DNA of 10,315 nucleotides from Pseudomonadota bacterium (GCA_023449855.1 JAEXHR010000094.1:1-10315); one strand, 5' to 3'; numbered from the stretch's first letter, positions 1-6,133 are shown. Translations and numbers: made by a program. Notes: a model not told the origin generated them from the letters alone.

Positions 1-6
1 CGCCGG

Positions 7-77
7 AGCGAAACCCATCGGCGGAGATTGCCGCAACGACAAAGTGATGGGTTTCGCTGCGCTCTACCCATCCTACG
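7..77. repeat. Nested palindromic intergenic repeat (GATGGGTTTCGC type)
   Basis: Arms at 7-19 (AGCGAAACCCATC) and 46-58 (GATGGGTTTCGCT) are perfect 13-bp inverted copies around a 26-nt spacer. The right arm also opens a second hairpin, GATGGGT (46-52) with ACCCATC (66-72), followed by CTACG. The two folds share the right arm and so exclude each other. From memory, elements reading GTAGGATGGGTAGAGCGCAGCGAAACCCATC are scattered in many copies between genes of Bradyrhizobium-group genomes; copy number here cannot be tested from one window. It lies downstream of the minus-strand DUF3551 gene and could act as a transcript 3' end. Confidence 0.7.
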
Positions 78-163
78 ACTCCGCGCTTCAAGGAAGCTGA
101 CTGTAAATCAGCCCCCTTCATTTTGCCGGGCCGATGTCCCGCGCTGGAGATAGGCCGAGATCG

Positions 164-409
164 CTACCGGACCCGCCGTGACTTCGGAGTGCTATCGTCC
201 TGCCAGGAGCCATAGGCCATCCACGGATTGCGGATGCAGTCGCCGCCGACGCCGCTGATCGACGCCTGGCATTGGTTGAACGATGTGAACGAGCAGTCGG
301 GCGTGCCGCCGGTGATCCTGGTGCGCTGGCACCAGGGATAGTCAGGCGCCGCAGAGGCCGATGCCGCGCCGAGGAGGACAATCGCTGACGCGATGATGAA
401 TGTCCGCAT
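164..409 (-). CDS. Small secreted cysteine-rich protein, DUF3551 family
   Basis: An 81-residue protein with a clear Sec signal peptide: MRTFII, a hydrophobic stretch to about residue 16, and a SASA|AP cleavage site near residue 20. The mature part of about 60 residues has four cysteines (C27, C39, C47, C58), a number suited to two disulfides in the periplasm, and the pattern DYPWCQR...PDCSFTSFNQC...GGDCIRNP. That pattern matches the DUF3551 family, small proteins of unknown function abundant in Bradyrhizobium relatives. The ATG is well supported: AAGGA (minus strand, 422-418) lies 8 nt upstream. The C-terminal tail (DDSTPKSRRVR) is basic and probably disordered. The gene stands alone. No function is known. 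Confidence 0.85.
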   Translation of the reverse strand: MRTFIIASAIVLLGAASASAAPDYPWCQRTRITGGTPDCSFTSFNQCQASISGVGGDCIRNPWMAYGSWQDDSTPKSRRVR

Positions 410-422
410 GTTTCAAATCCTT

Positions 423-878
423 CGATACACCGAAGGAAATGATCGGATGCGGCGATCCGTTCCCGGCTTCGGCGGCGTGTGACCCCGGTCAGGCCGAAAC
501 GCCGGTAACCTTCGCGTGTTTCAGCCCACCACACGCACTCACCCGGGAGTGTTCAGGACGGCGGCGACGCACCTATTCGCCTGCGCATTGTCGCTCGCGA
601 TGAACGCGTCGAGGCATCGGCGAGCTGACGGCTTCCCGGAGTTGTCCGAAGATGACAATCGCCTTAAATACGTGCCGATTCCCTGTTTCAGTGCGCACCT
701 GGCAGGCCTCGATGGCATCGGGCTGGCGCCTTTCCAGTTTGCGTGCCGCGCTGTAGCCCAGCTCACTTTTGGTTGCGCGTGTCCGGCCCTCCGATGACAC
801 TTTGAAGGTAAAGATCTTGACGACTTGCGAGACCGATCGTGCGGCGCCTCATCCCGAAGCAAGCTGGAACGCCGCCAC
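423..878. other. Gene-poor stretch with a candidate promoter
   Basis: I see no convincing gene in these 456 bases. Open frames exist on both strands, but none combines a Shine-Dalgarno site, a normal start and a recognisable protein pattern. The longest minus frame (573-800, GTG start) has no ribosome site. A TTGTCC / TTAAAT pair at 642-669 is listed separately. The part from 825 to 878 is open in the frame of the receiver gene and would belong to it if a TTG at 825 is the true start. Confidence 0.5.
642..669 (+). promoter_or_regulatory. Weak candidate promoter upstream of the double-receiver gene
   Basis: TTGTCC (642-647, four of six matches to the -35 consensus) and TTAAAT (664-669, four of six to the -10) are separated by 16 nt. 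Transcription from here would give a leader of 150-200 nt before the receiver gene. Such matches arise by chance, so this is only a candidate. Confidence 0.25.
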
Positions 879-1655
879 GTGAATTCCGATCTTGAATTCG
901 AAAGCTCCGCTTGGCGATTGCTGCTCGCGGAAGACAGCAAGGTGGATGCCGAGATCATTGCCGATCACATTCGCAGCTATCCGATCCCGATCGAGATCAC
1001 GCGGGTCTCGACAGGCGAGGAAGGCCGCGCATTGCTAAGCAGCAATGCGTTCGACCTCGCATTTTTCGATGTCGTGTTCTCCGGCCTGAGCGGCATCGAT
1101 GCGCTGAGAAATGTGCGCGAAGCCGGATTCAGGACATTCGTCACGCTCATCTCCGGCAGCCGGCCTGACGACTACCGCCGGATTGGCCGCGAGCTGTTTG
1201 CCTATGATTACCTGCAAAAGCCGCTCACGCGTGCGCTCATTCACGCGGTGCTGGATGCCTATGCGGAAACCCGCATCAGGAAGAAGATCTTGCTGATCGA
1301 CGACAGTGCGACCGCGCGCCGTCTGATGAAACGCATCATGGAACGAAGCCTCTTCGACGTGGACATCGTCGAAGCGAGCGATGGCGTCGCGGGCTTCGAA
1401 GCCTTCATGCGACATCGTCCCGATGCCGTCTTCGTCGATCTCCACATGACGGTGCTCGATGGCGAGTCGACGATCCGCATCATCCGGGCCGCAAATGCCT
1501 ATGTGCCGATCGTGCTGGTGACCGGCGATACCCAGGCACTCATGGGCACCCGAGCCACCTACAAGCTGTCCAAGCCTTTCACGCCCTATCAGATCAGCGA
1601 GCTGCTCTATAATTTCTGCAGCCTGCGCGCGCCTCTGAGCGACGCCGCGCAGTAA
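879..1655 (+). CDS. Response regulator with two tandem receiver domains, no output domain
   Basis: About 258 residues from the GTG at 879. Receiver 1 (about residues 12-128) has the acidic pair E18/D19 (LLLAED), phospho-acceptor D64 in DLAFFDVVFSGLSG, S92 and K114 in YLQKPL. Receiver 2 (about 136-250) is more canonical: D141/D142 (ILLIDDS), D187 in AVFVDLHMTVLDG, T215 in VLVTGD and K232 in LSKPF. Both keep every residue needed for phosphorylation by a histidine kinase. No DNA-binding, GGDEF, EAL or kinase domain follows, so the protein probably works by phosphotransfer or protein contact in the cytoplasm. The start is uncertain: a TTG at 825 would add 18 residues of low-complexity look, and neither start has a good ribosome site (TGGA 10 nt before the GTG; GAAGG 16 nt before the TTG). 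No kinase lies nearby. Confidence 0.85.
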   Translation: MNSDLEFESSAWRLLLAEDSKVDAEIIADHIRSYPIPIEITRVSTGEEGRALLSSNAFDLAFFDVVFSGLSGIDALRNVREAGFRTFVTLISGSRPDDYRRIGRELFAYDYLQKPLTRALIHAVLDAYAETRIRKKILLIDDSATARRLMKRIMERSLFDVDIVEASDGVAGFEAFMRHRPDAVFVDLHMTVLDGESTIRIIRAANAYVPIVLVTGDTQALMGTRATYKLSKPFTPYQISELLYNFCSLRAPLSDAAQ

Positions 1656-1687
1656 TCGTTATTTGCCGAACAAAAGCCCCGCACCAA

Positions 1688-1725
1688 GCGGAACGAAAGT
1701 GACCGACATGGCCAATTCGTTCCGC
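1688..1725. terminator. Inverted repeat between convergent genes, possible terminator
   Basis: GCGGAACGAA (1688-1697) and TTCGTTCCGC (1716-1725) are perfect 10-bp inverted arms around an 18-nt loop. It lies between the plus-strand receiver gene (ends 1655) and the minus-strand small membrane protein gene (ends 1772), where a shared terminator is expected. Neither side has a T-run and the loop is long, so intrinsic termination is not assured. Confidence 0.4.
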
Positions 1726-1771
1726 GCCCGAGGCGAATGCGTGTCGGCCGAAGACGTCCGCGACCGAAGGA

Positions 1772-1966
1772 CTAGTGGCCCGATTTCGGCGCCGCGGCGC
1801 TGGCCGCGGGCGCCTTCCCTGCCTCGCCTTGCGGCGGGAGCGTCGCGGCATGGACGACAAAGCCCAGGAAGAGCAGCGAAATCACGCCGGCGACGATCGC
1901 GCCGTAGCCGAACTCCTCGCTGTGAACAGGGGCTTCTTTCAAGGTGTGATCGGCTGCGGAATCCAT
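1772..1966 (-). CDS. Small single-helix membrane protein, unknown function
   Basis: A 64-residue protein with an acidic N-terminal part (residues 1-20, including HSEEFGYG), one hydrophobic helix at about 22-40 (AIVAGVISLLFLGFVVHA) and an Ala/Pro/Lys-rich tail ending KSGH. The negative N-terminus and positive tail make topology hard to predict; it probably sits in the inner membrane with a short tail. I do not recognise the family. The start is well supported: AGAGGT lies about 8 nt upstream of the ATG on the minus strand. Codon use is GC-rich like its neighbours. It is one gene downstream of the SRPBCC gene on the same strand, but the 114-nt gap argues for its own promoter. Confidence 0.65.
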   Translation of the reverse strand: MDSAADHTLKEAPVHSEEFGYGAIVAGVISLLFLGFVVHAATLPPQGEAGKAPAASAAAPKSGH

Positions 1967-2080
1967 GGCGGTACCTCTGCTTTGAGATGGGGATGCTCGA
2001 CAAGTATTGTGACGATAGTACGAGCGCTTTAATGAAACGCCCCTCGCCGTCGAAGCGTTGGACGCCCCCCCATCCTGCCG

Positions 2081-2524
2081 TTACTGGTTGATCTCGGGCT
2101 CGACGAGTTTTGCGAGCTTGCGCAGGGATTCCTGCCAGCCGAGATAGCAGGCTTCGGCCGGGATCACGTCCGGCACGCCCTGCTGCTCGACATTCAGCTC
2201 GGTGCCGACAGACACGGCCTTCAATGTGATCGTGACCTTCATCTCGCCCGGCAGGTTGGGATCGTCGAAACTGTCGGTGTAGACGAGGCGTTCACCGGGG
2301 ACGAGCTCCAGATAGGTCCCGCCGAAGGCGTGGCTATCGCCCGTGGTGAAGTTCCGGAACGACATCCGGTGACGGCCACCGACCTTCGCATCCAGCTCAT
2401 GGACGGTGCATGTGAACCCGTAGGGCGGAAGCCAGCTCGCAATCGCGTCAGGTTCGATGAACGCGCGATAGATCTTCTGGGGCTTGGCGGCAATGACGCG
2501 GTGCAGACGGATCGTGCTTGGCAT
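2081..2524 (-). CDS. SRPBCC / AHSA1-like domain protein
   Basis: 147 residues, the usual length for a single START-like (SRPBCC) domain of the Activator of Hsp90 ATPase homologue 1 (AHSA1) type. Family features seen are RVIAAKPQKIYRAFIEPDAIASWLPP at residues 9-34 (the helix where polyketide-cyclase-like members carry P...V/IYxAF..P..l..W), GGTYLELVPGERLVYTDSF at 68-86, and a C-terminal helix CYLGWQESLRKLAKLVE at 126-142. These proteins form a helix-grip fold with a hydrophobic pocket; ligands and roles in bacteria are mostly unknown. The frame stays open upstream to 2833, but the domain begins right at this ATG, which has only a modest GGGGAA ribosome site. Single gene, cytoplasmic, no obvious partner. 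Confidence 0.85.
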   Translation of the reverse strand: MPSTIRLHRVIAAKPQKIYRAFIEPDAIASWLPPYGFTCTVHELDAKVGGRHRMSFRNFTTGDSHAFGGTYLELVPGERLVYTDSFDDPNLPGEMKVTITLKAVSVGTELNVEQQGVPDVIPAEACYLGWQESLRKLAKLVEPEINQ

Positions 2525-2681
2525 GGGTTGTTCCCCGTATTCGGTCTCATTCGGATGGATCGGGGCGACCTTCCCGCCGCCGATACATCCAGGACGAACG
2601 GACCCGTCAGGTCCCGACATGTCGGCAGAAGAAAAAACGAGCTGATCGCACGGCTGCACCGCTCGGACGCGACTGATGGCA

Positions 2682-2713
2682 CAGCGAGACGGATAATGCC
2701 GTCTCGCTGTTTT
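2682..2713 (+). terminator. Perfect 11-bp hairpin followed by TTTT
   Basis: CAGCGAGACGG (2682-2692), loop ATAATG, CCGTCTCGCTG (2699-2709), then TTTTC: the classic form of a Rho-independent terminator reading on the plus strand. Both flanking genes are on the minus strand. On that strand the same stem (12 bp with one A-T pair more) follows the stop of the basic protein gene by 29 nt but is followed by GCCATC, not by T. It may therefore end the minus-strand gene imperfectly, or stop plus-strand (antisense) transcription. Confidence 0.65.
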
Positions 2714-2741
2714 CATGGGATCGTCGGGATCGCGAGCGCGA

Positions 2742-3272
2742 TCAATCCTGCGCCTGGCGCGCGTCGCGCTTCGCCTGTGCGGCCTTGGTGGTCTGCACGG
2801 CGCGGCCGACATCGGCGCGGTCCAGCACCGCATGGCGGCGGCCGCTCTGCAGATTGGCCATGCCGCGACGCGCGGTGCGTCCGGGCTCGGGGAATGTGCG
2901 CTGCCCGGCGTTCTTGCGCTTCAGGGCCTTGCGCAGCGCCGCGGTGGTCGCCTCGCGCGCCTCGTCGGCGCGGCGCCGCGCGGCTTCCGCATTGAGGCGC
3001 TTCAGCGCGGAGGCGAAGATCGCCTTGCGCCGCGAGGGCTGCTCCACATTGCCGGGAAAGCTCGACCCGCGCTCGCTTTTGCGGCCGCTGATGGCGCGCC
3101 GCATGTCGCGCGTCAGCGTGCGCTCCTTCTCGCGCATGCCGCGGACACGGCCGACCAGCGCGCCGAGTTCATCGCCGCTCAATCCGGTGACGAGCGGCTG
3201 CTTCGTCTTCTTGAGCATTTCCGCTTCCTCATGCGACAGCTTGGACTGGTCGGCTTTCCATGACGTGGTCAT
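2742..3272 (-). CDS. Highly basic alpha-helical protein, unknown function
   Basis: 176 residues, very rich in Arg, Lys and Ala, with no signal peptide or membrane segment. The N-terminal 55 residues look ordered (HEEAEMLKKTKQPLVTGLSG, then GALVGRVRGMREKERTLTRD). Residues 81-120 are a strongly charged helix (RRKAIFASALKRLNAEAARR onwards), and the tail has basic patches (GRTARRGMANLQSGRRHAVL). The charge suggests nucleic-acid or ribosome binding, but that is inference only; I do not recognise the family. Start choice is firm: AGAGGT at 3284-3279 on the minus strand with a 6-nt spacer before the ATG. It diverges from the nitroreductase gene across a 229-nt intergenic region. Confidence 0.75.
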   Translation of the reverse strand: MTTSWKADQSKLSHEEAEMLKKTKQPLVTGLSGDELGALVGRVRGMREKERTLTRDMRRAISGRKSERGSSFPGNVEQPSRRKAIFASALKRLNAEAARRRADEAREATTAALRKALKRKNAGQRTFPEPGRTARRGMANLQSGRRHAVLDRADVGRAVQTTKAAQAKRDARQAQD

Positions 3273-3433
3273 TGCAACACCTCTTTGGGGGCCTCATTCA
3301 ACTTAGCATTGTTGACGGCCGCACGCGGCGAAATTCTGGCGGAGCCGGTTGCCGGCCCCAGCGCAATTGTCTTCAAACTGTCGGCATGGGGCGGGATCGC
3401 CGCCCGTGGTCCCGCTGCGCCGCGCCATCCGCG

Positions 3434-3467
3434 ATATTGCGCAGCGCACCGGAAACGTCGAATATCC
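3434..3467. promoter_or_regulatory. Possible promoter/operator before the nitroreductase gene
   Basis: GATATT (about 3433-3438 region) and its inverse AATATC (3461-3466) bracket the sequence, and TTGCGC (3437-3442) with GAATAT (3460-3465) at 17-nt spacing is a poor but possible -35/-10 pair. Transcription would start some 30 nt before the ATG. The remaining intergenic DNA (3273-3501) shows nothing clearer. Confidence 0.25.
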
Positions 3468-3501
3468 AATTCAAATAAAAACACCCAAGGACAAGACACC
3501 C

Positions 3502-4185
3502 ATGAAATTCGATGACGTGATCCTCGGCCGCCGCAGCATTCGCGGTTACAAGCCCGATCCGGTGCCGCAGAAGCTGATCGAGGAGATTATCGCGCTGGCC
3601 ATGCGCGCGCCCTCCTCCATGAATACCCAGCCGTGGAATTTCACCGTGGTCACCGGCGAGCCGCTCGATCGCATTCGCGCCGGCAATACCGAGCGGATGA
3701 TCGCCGGCATTCCGCAGTCGCGCGAATTCCGCACCGGGCAGCCATTCGGCGGCCACCACCGCGACCGCCAGGTCGGCGTCGCCAAGCAGCTGTTCGCGGC
3801 GATGGGGATCGCGCGCGACGACAAGGAGATGCGGCAGGACTGGGTGCTGCGCGGCTTCCGCCAGTTCGACGCGCCGGTCTGCGTGATCATCACCTATGAC
3901 CGCGTGCTCGACGGCAGCGACGATACGCCGTTCGATTGCGGCGCGGTGGCCACCGCCCTCGTCAATGCCGCCTGGTCGCGCGGGCTCGGCGCCGTGATCA
4001 ACAGCCAGGGCATCATGCAGTCGCCGGTGGTGCGCGAACATGCCGGGATCGCCGACGACCAGATCATCATGAAGAGCATCGCGCTCGGCTGGCCGGATGA
4101 CAGCTTTCCCGCCAATGCCGTGGTGTCGGAACGGAAGTCCGTGAAGGAAGCGGCGCGGTTCGTCGGGGGTGGAGGCGAGGCATGA
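3502..4185 (+). CDS. Nitroreductase-family FMN-dependent oxidoreductase
   Basis: 227 residues, typical for the nitroreductase family: cytoplasmic, usually homodimeric FMN proteins that reduce nitro, quinone or related substrates with NAD(P)H. FMN-binding hallmarks are GRRSIRGYKPDPVP (residues 9-22), RAPSSMNTQPWNF (35-47) and the C-terminal SIALGWPDDSFPAN (192-205); the AAWSRGLGAVINSQG segment (156-170) is the usual core helix and strand. The frame is open upstream to 3349, but the family N-terminus begins at the ATG at 3502, preceded by AAGGA (3487-3491) with a 10-nt spacer. Its TGA overlaps the ATG of the small helix-turn-helix gene, so the two are very likely one operon. Substrate cannot be read from sequence; resemblance is to the branch often labelled nitrobenzoate or generic nitroreductase. 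Confidence 0.92.
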   Translation: MKFDDVILGRRSIRGYKPDPVPQKLIEEIIALAMRAPSSMNTQPWNFTVVTGEPLDRIRAGNTERMIAGIPQSREFRTGQPFGGHHRDRQVGVAKQLFAAMGIARDDKEMRQDWVLRGFRQFDAPVCVIITYDRVLDGSDDTPFDCGAVATALVNAAWSRGLGAVINSQGIMQSPVVREHAGIADDQIIMKSIALGWPDDSFPANAVVSERKSVKEAARFVGGGGEA

Positions 4186-4358
4186 AGATCAGCGATCCCA
4201 AGGACGGCGTCTGGACCGGGCAGCAGGACGAGGAGTTGAAGACGCAGCTCGCCAATGGCCGCAGCATCAACGAGATCGCGCTGCGCCTGAAGCGCTCGCC
4301 GCTGGCGGTGCGCACGCGCATGAACAAGCTCGGGATTCGCGAAGCCGACGCCGGTTAG
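4182..4358 (+). CDS. 58-residue helix-turn-helix (SANT/Myb-like) small protein
   Basis: Starts in the ATGA overlap with the nitroreductase stop (ATG 4182-4184, TGA 4183-4185), which implies translational coupling; GGAGGCGAGG just upstream supplies a strong ribosome site. The protein reads WTGQQDEELKTQLANGRSIN then EIALRLKRSPLAVRTRMNKL, ending at GIREADAG. The pattern W-(T)-x-x-x-D-E-x-L ... IAxxLxRxxxxVRxRxxxLG is that of compact trihelical HTH / SANT-like DNA-binding modules found in small alphaproteobacterial proteins. With 58 residues it holds only the DNA-binding unit and no ligand domain. Its position suggests a nucleoid or regulatory partner of the nitroreductase operon; that is inference. 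Confidence 0.8.
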   Translation: MKISDPKDGVWTGQQDEELKTQLANGRSINEIALRLKRSPLAVRTRMNKLGIREADAG

Positions 4359-4410
4359 CCTCTGCACGATTGCGCTGGGATCGACGCCTTCGAGGGCGAT
4401 CAGCCAAAAC

Positions 4411-4442
4411 AAAGCCTCCGGTCGGGCATGACCGGAGGCTTT
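4411..4442. terminator. Bidirectional Rho-independent terminator
   Basis: AAAGCCTCCGGTC (4411-4423), loop GGGCAT, GACCGGAGGCTTT (4430-4442): a perfect 13-bp stem. On the plus strand it ends in CTTTG; on the minus strand it is followed by TTTGTTTTGG. It lies between the nitroreductase/HTH operon (plus, ends 4358) and the 66-residue gene (minus, ends 4476), so it can serve both. Confidence 0.9.
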
Positions 4443-4475
4443 GTGGAGGATGATCGACAGGAACGGCCGGTGGGG

Positions 4476-4676
4476 TCAGGCAGCGTCGCGGTATTTGAAG
4501 GGCGACGGATCGCGGAATGCCTCGCCTGCCACGATGCGGACAGGTGTCATTCCCGGAGGCGATGTCAGGCGGCGCTGCTGCAGGCGCATGAAACGTCGCT
4601 TCACCTCGGCGCGGTGGAGATAGAAGCGGCCGAGGGCGAAAAGCGGCCGCGCCCAGAAGAAGATGAGTTGATACAT
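4476..4676 (-). CDS. Small basic protein with hydrophobic N-terminus, unknown function
   Basis: 66 residues beginning MYQLIFFWARPLFALGRFYL, a short aromatic, hydrophobic segment broken by Arg, then a basic part (HRAEVKRRFMRLQQRRL) and a tail ending FRDPSPFKYRDAA. The N-terminus could insert as an amphipathic or short membrane helix; it does not look like a cleaved signal peptide. The reading frame is open further upstream, but GGAGA about 8 nt before this ATG favours 4676 as start. I do not recognise the family. It diverges from the AraC-family gene across 108 nt, so both could share regulatory sites. Confidence 0.6.
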   Translation of the reverse strand: MYQLIFFWARPLFALGRFYLHRAEVKRRFMRLQQRRLTSPPGMTPVRIVAGEAFRDPSPFKYRDAA

Positions 4677-4767
4677 TGCAGCGTCTCCGAAATCGGTATT
4701 GTCGTGAACGCCGGGAACATTGCATCCGGCCTGCCACGGGACCATAAGCGGCCGTTCGGTGCTCTTG

Positions 4768-4781
4768 TTTGATCGTTCAAA
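4768..4781. promoter_or_regulatory. Perfect 14-bp palindrome abutting the AraC-family start codon
   Basis: TTTGATCGTTCAAA: 5-bp perfect arms around TCGT, ending 3 nt before the ATG at 4785. It takes the place where a ribosome site would be expected. It could be an operator for autoregulation or for the divergent 66-residue gene, or a hairpin limiting translation. No protein can be assigned to it from sequence. Confidence 0.45.
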
Positions 4782-4784
4782 TCG

Positions 4785-5693
4785 ATGTCGGATCCCCTTA
4801 GTGACGTCCTCTCGCTGCTGCGCGTCGAGAGCACACGATCGACCCGCCTCGAAGCGCGCGGCCCATGGGCCCTGGCATTTCCGGCGCATCACCACATCGT
4901 GTTCGGCGCCGTGATCGATGGCGGTATGACCCTGACCACCGGCGATGGCGCTGACACAGTCAGGCTCGCCACCGGCGACTGTTATTTACTGACCCGGGGC
5001 CAGCCCTATCGCATAGGGAGCGGCGGGCGTGTGCGCGCCGAGAACGGCCGCGCAGTGTTCCTTCATCGCGAGGACGGGGACGGCATCGTCCGCTATGGCG
5101 AGGGCGCCCTCGGCGTTGTCTGGGCTGGCGGTAGTTTTCGGCTGGACGCCGAGAGCGGCGACTTCCTGCTGAACTTCCTGCCGCCGATCATTCACCTGCC
5201 GTCCGGCTCGATCGATGGCAGCCCGCTGCGCGCAGCCTATGGCTTGATCCGGGCGGAAACCGCGAACCGCAAGCCGGGCGCCGGCGCCATTGCCGGGAGC
5301 ATCGCCAATATCTTCCTGGTGCAGATGCTGCGCGCCTATCTCGAACGGTCGGACCGGCCGAGCGGATGGCTTGGCGCCGTTTCCGATCCCAGGATCGGCC
5401 GCGCGCTGATCGCGATCCATCGCGAATATGCGCGACACTGGACCGTCGAGCAGCTGGCAGGCCTGTCCGGCATGTCACGCACCGCCTTTGCGGTGCGTTT
5501 CAGGGCGCTCGTCGGGATGGCGCCGCTCGAATATCTGTCGGGATGGCGTATGGCCGTCGCCAAGGCCGCAATCCAGAACGGCGACAATCTCTCGGACGTG
5601 GCGGAAAAGGTCGGCTACTCCTCCGACGCGGCCTTCAATGCCGCCTTCAAACGGGCAACCGGCCAGAGCCCCGGACGCTTTCGATCGAGCTGA
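4785..5693 (+). CDS. AraC/XylS-family transcriptional regulator with N-terminal cupin-like domain
   Basis: 302 residues, standard for the family. The N-terminal half (about 20-130: HHHIVFGAVIDGGMTL, LATGDCYLLTRGQPYRIGSG) matches the cupin-type AraC ligand domain (Cupin_6 group). The C-terminal half (about 205-300) holds two helix-turn-helix units: WTVEQLAGLSGMSRTAFAVR (219-238) and NLSDVAEKVGYSSDAAFNAA (268-287), followed by FKRATGQSPGRFR, the AraC signature end. The start is fixed by an in-frame TGA at 4770-4772, and no other start fits between, yet there is no ribosome site, so translation may be leaderless or weak. Likely a cytoplasmic DNA-binding regulator; effector and targets are unknown. 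Neighbours are the divergent 66-residue gene and the convergent DUF1330 gene 11 nt away. Confidence 0.93.
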   Translation: MSDPLSDVLSLLRVESTRSTRLEARGPWALAFPAHHHIVFGAVIDGGMTLTTGDGADTVRLATGDCYLLTRGQPYRIGSGGRVRAENGRAVFLHREDGDGIVRYGEGALGVVWAGGSFRLDAESGDFLLNFLPPIIHLPSGSIDGSPLRAAYGLIRAETANRKPGAGAIAGSIANIFLVQMLRAYLERSDRPSGWLGAVSDPRIGRALIAIHREYARHWTVEQLAGLSGMSRTAFAVRFRALVGMAPLEYLSGWRMAVAKAAIQNGDNLSDVAEKVGYSSDAAFNAAFKRATGQSPGRFRSS

Positions 5694-5704
5694 CCCCGCC
5701 GCGA

Positions 5705-6106
5705 TCAGCCCGACTTGAACTTGCTGTAGGCCTCGCTGGTGCAGATGATGACGTGATCCGCGCAGCCATTGCGGCGGTGCGGATCGCAGCGGGTCTCATA
5801 ATCCGCCGAAGTCATCATCTCCATGAAGGCGTTGAGCGTGGGATAATAGACAAGCGCCAGATAGTCCCAGCGGTGCGCATCCGGCACGCCGAGCGCGACT
5901 GCCTTGGCGTCGCCGGTCCACAGCAGCGTGCCGCCGCGCGCCTTGATCATCGGCACCGTCAGCGCGCTGTAGCGCAGATAGGCATCCCAGCCGGTGCCGT
6001 CGCCATCGAGCGAGCGCGGATGAAAGCGCATCAGATTGACCATCACCACCGGGCTCTGCGGATCCTGCGCGCTGAGACCTTCAATGTTCAAGAGATCTAC
6101 GCCCAT
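5705..6106 (-). CDS. DUF1330 family protein
   Basis: 133 residues with the ferredoxin-like dimeric alpha/beta barrel pattern of DUF1330: PVVMVNLMRFHP (19-30), YLRYSALTVPMIKARGGTLL (43-62), the strand-forming RWDYLALVYYPTLNAFMEMM (79-98), then DYETRCDPHRRN. The family is small, cytoplasmic and widespread in proteobacteria; no reaction is established. The ATG at 6106 has an excellent GGGAGG ribosome site 8 nt upstream, which settles the start although the frame continues to 6184. A TATACT box just upstream may be its promoter. The gene ends 11 nt from the AraC-family stop, tail to tail, without a clear terminator. Confidence 0.88.
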   Translation of the reverse strand: MGVDLLNIEGLSAQDPQSPVVMVNLMRFHPRSLDGDGTGWDAYLRYSALTVPMIKARGGTLLWTGDAKAVALGVPDAHRWDYLALVYYPTLNAFMEMMTSADYETRCDPHRRNGCADHVIICTSEAYSKFKSG

Positions 6107-6133
6107 CGATAAAACCTCCCTGTTGTTCTTATG

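Noticed and set aside
539..958. Long minus-strand open frame, with a shorter one at 573-800
   Set aside because: It overlaps the receiver gene, no ribosome site precedes any start, and the protein has no recognisable pattern; open frames of this size are common in GC-rich DNA.
1659..1706. Minus frame ending MSVTFVPLGAGLLFGK
   Set aside because: Only 16 codons from its ATG, no ribosome site, and it falls in the hairpin between two convergent genes.
2715..3263. Plus-strand open frame of 182 codons
   Set aside because: Exactly opposite the basic protein gene; its Ala/Arg/Leu-rich composition is what the complementary strand of that gene gives, and the minus gene has the strong ribosome site.
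3373..4041. Minus-strand open frame of 222 codons
   Set aside because: Lies opposite the nitroreductase, which has clear family motifs; the His/Ala/Arg-rich translation is a shadow.
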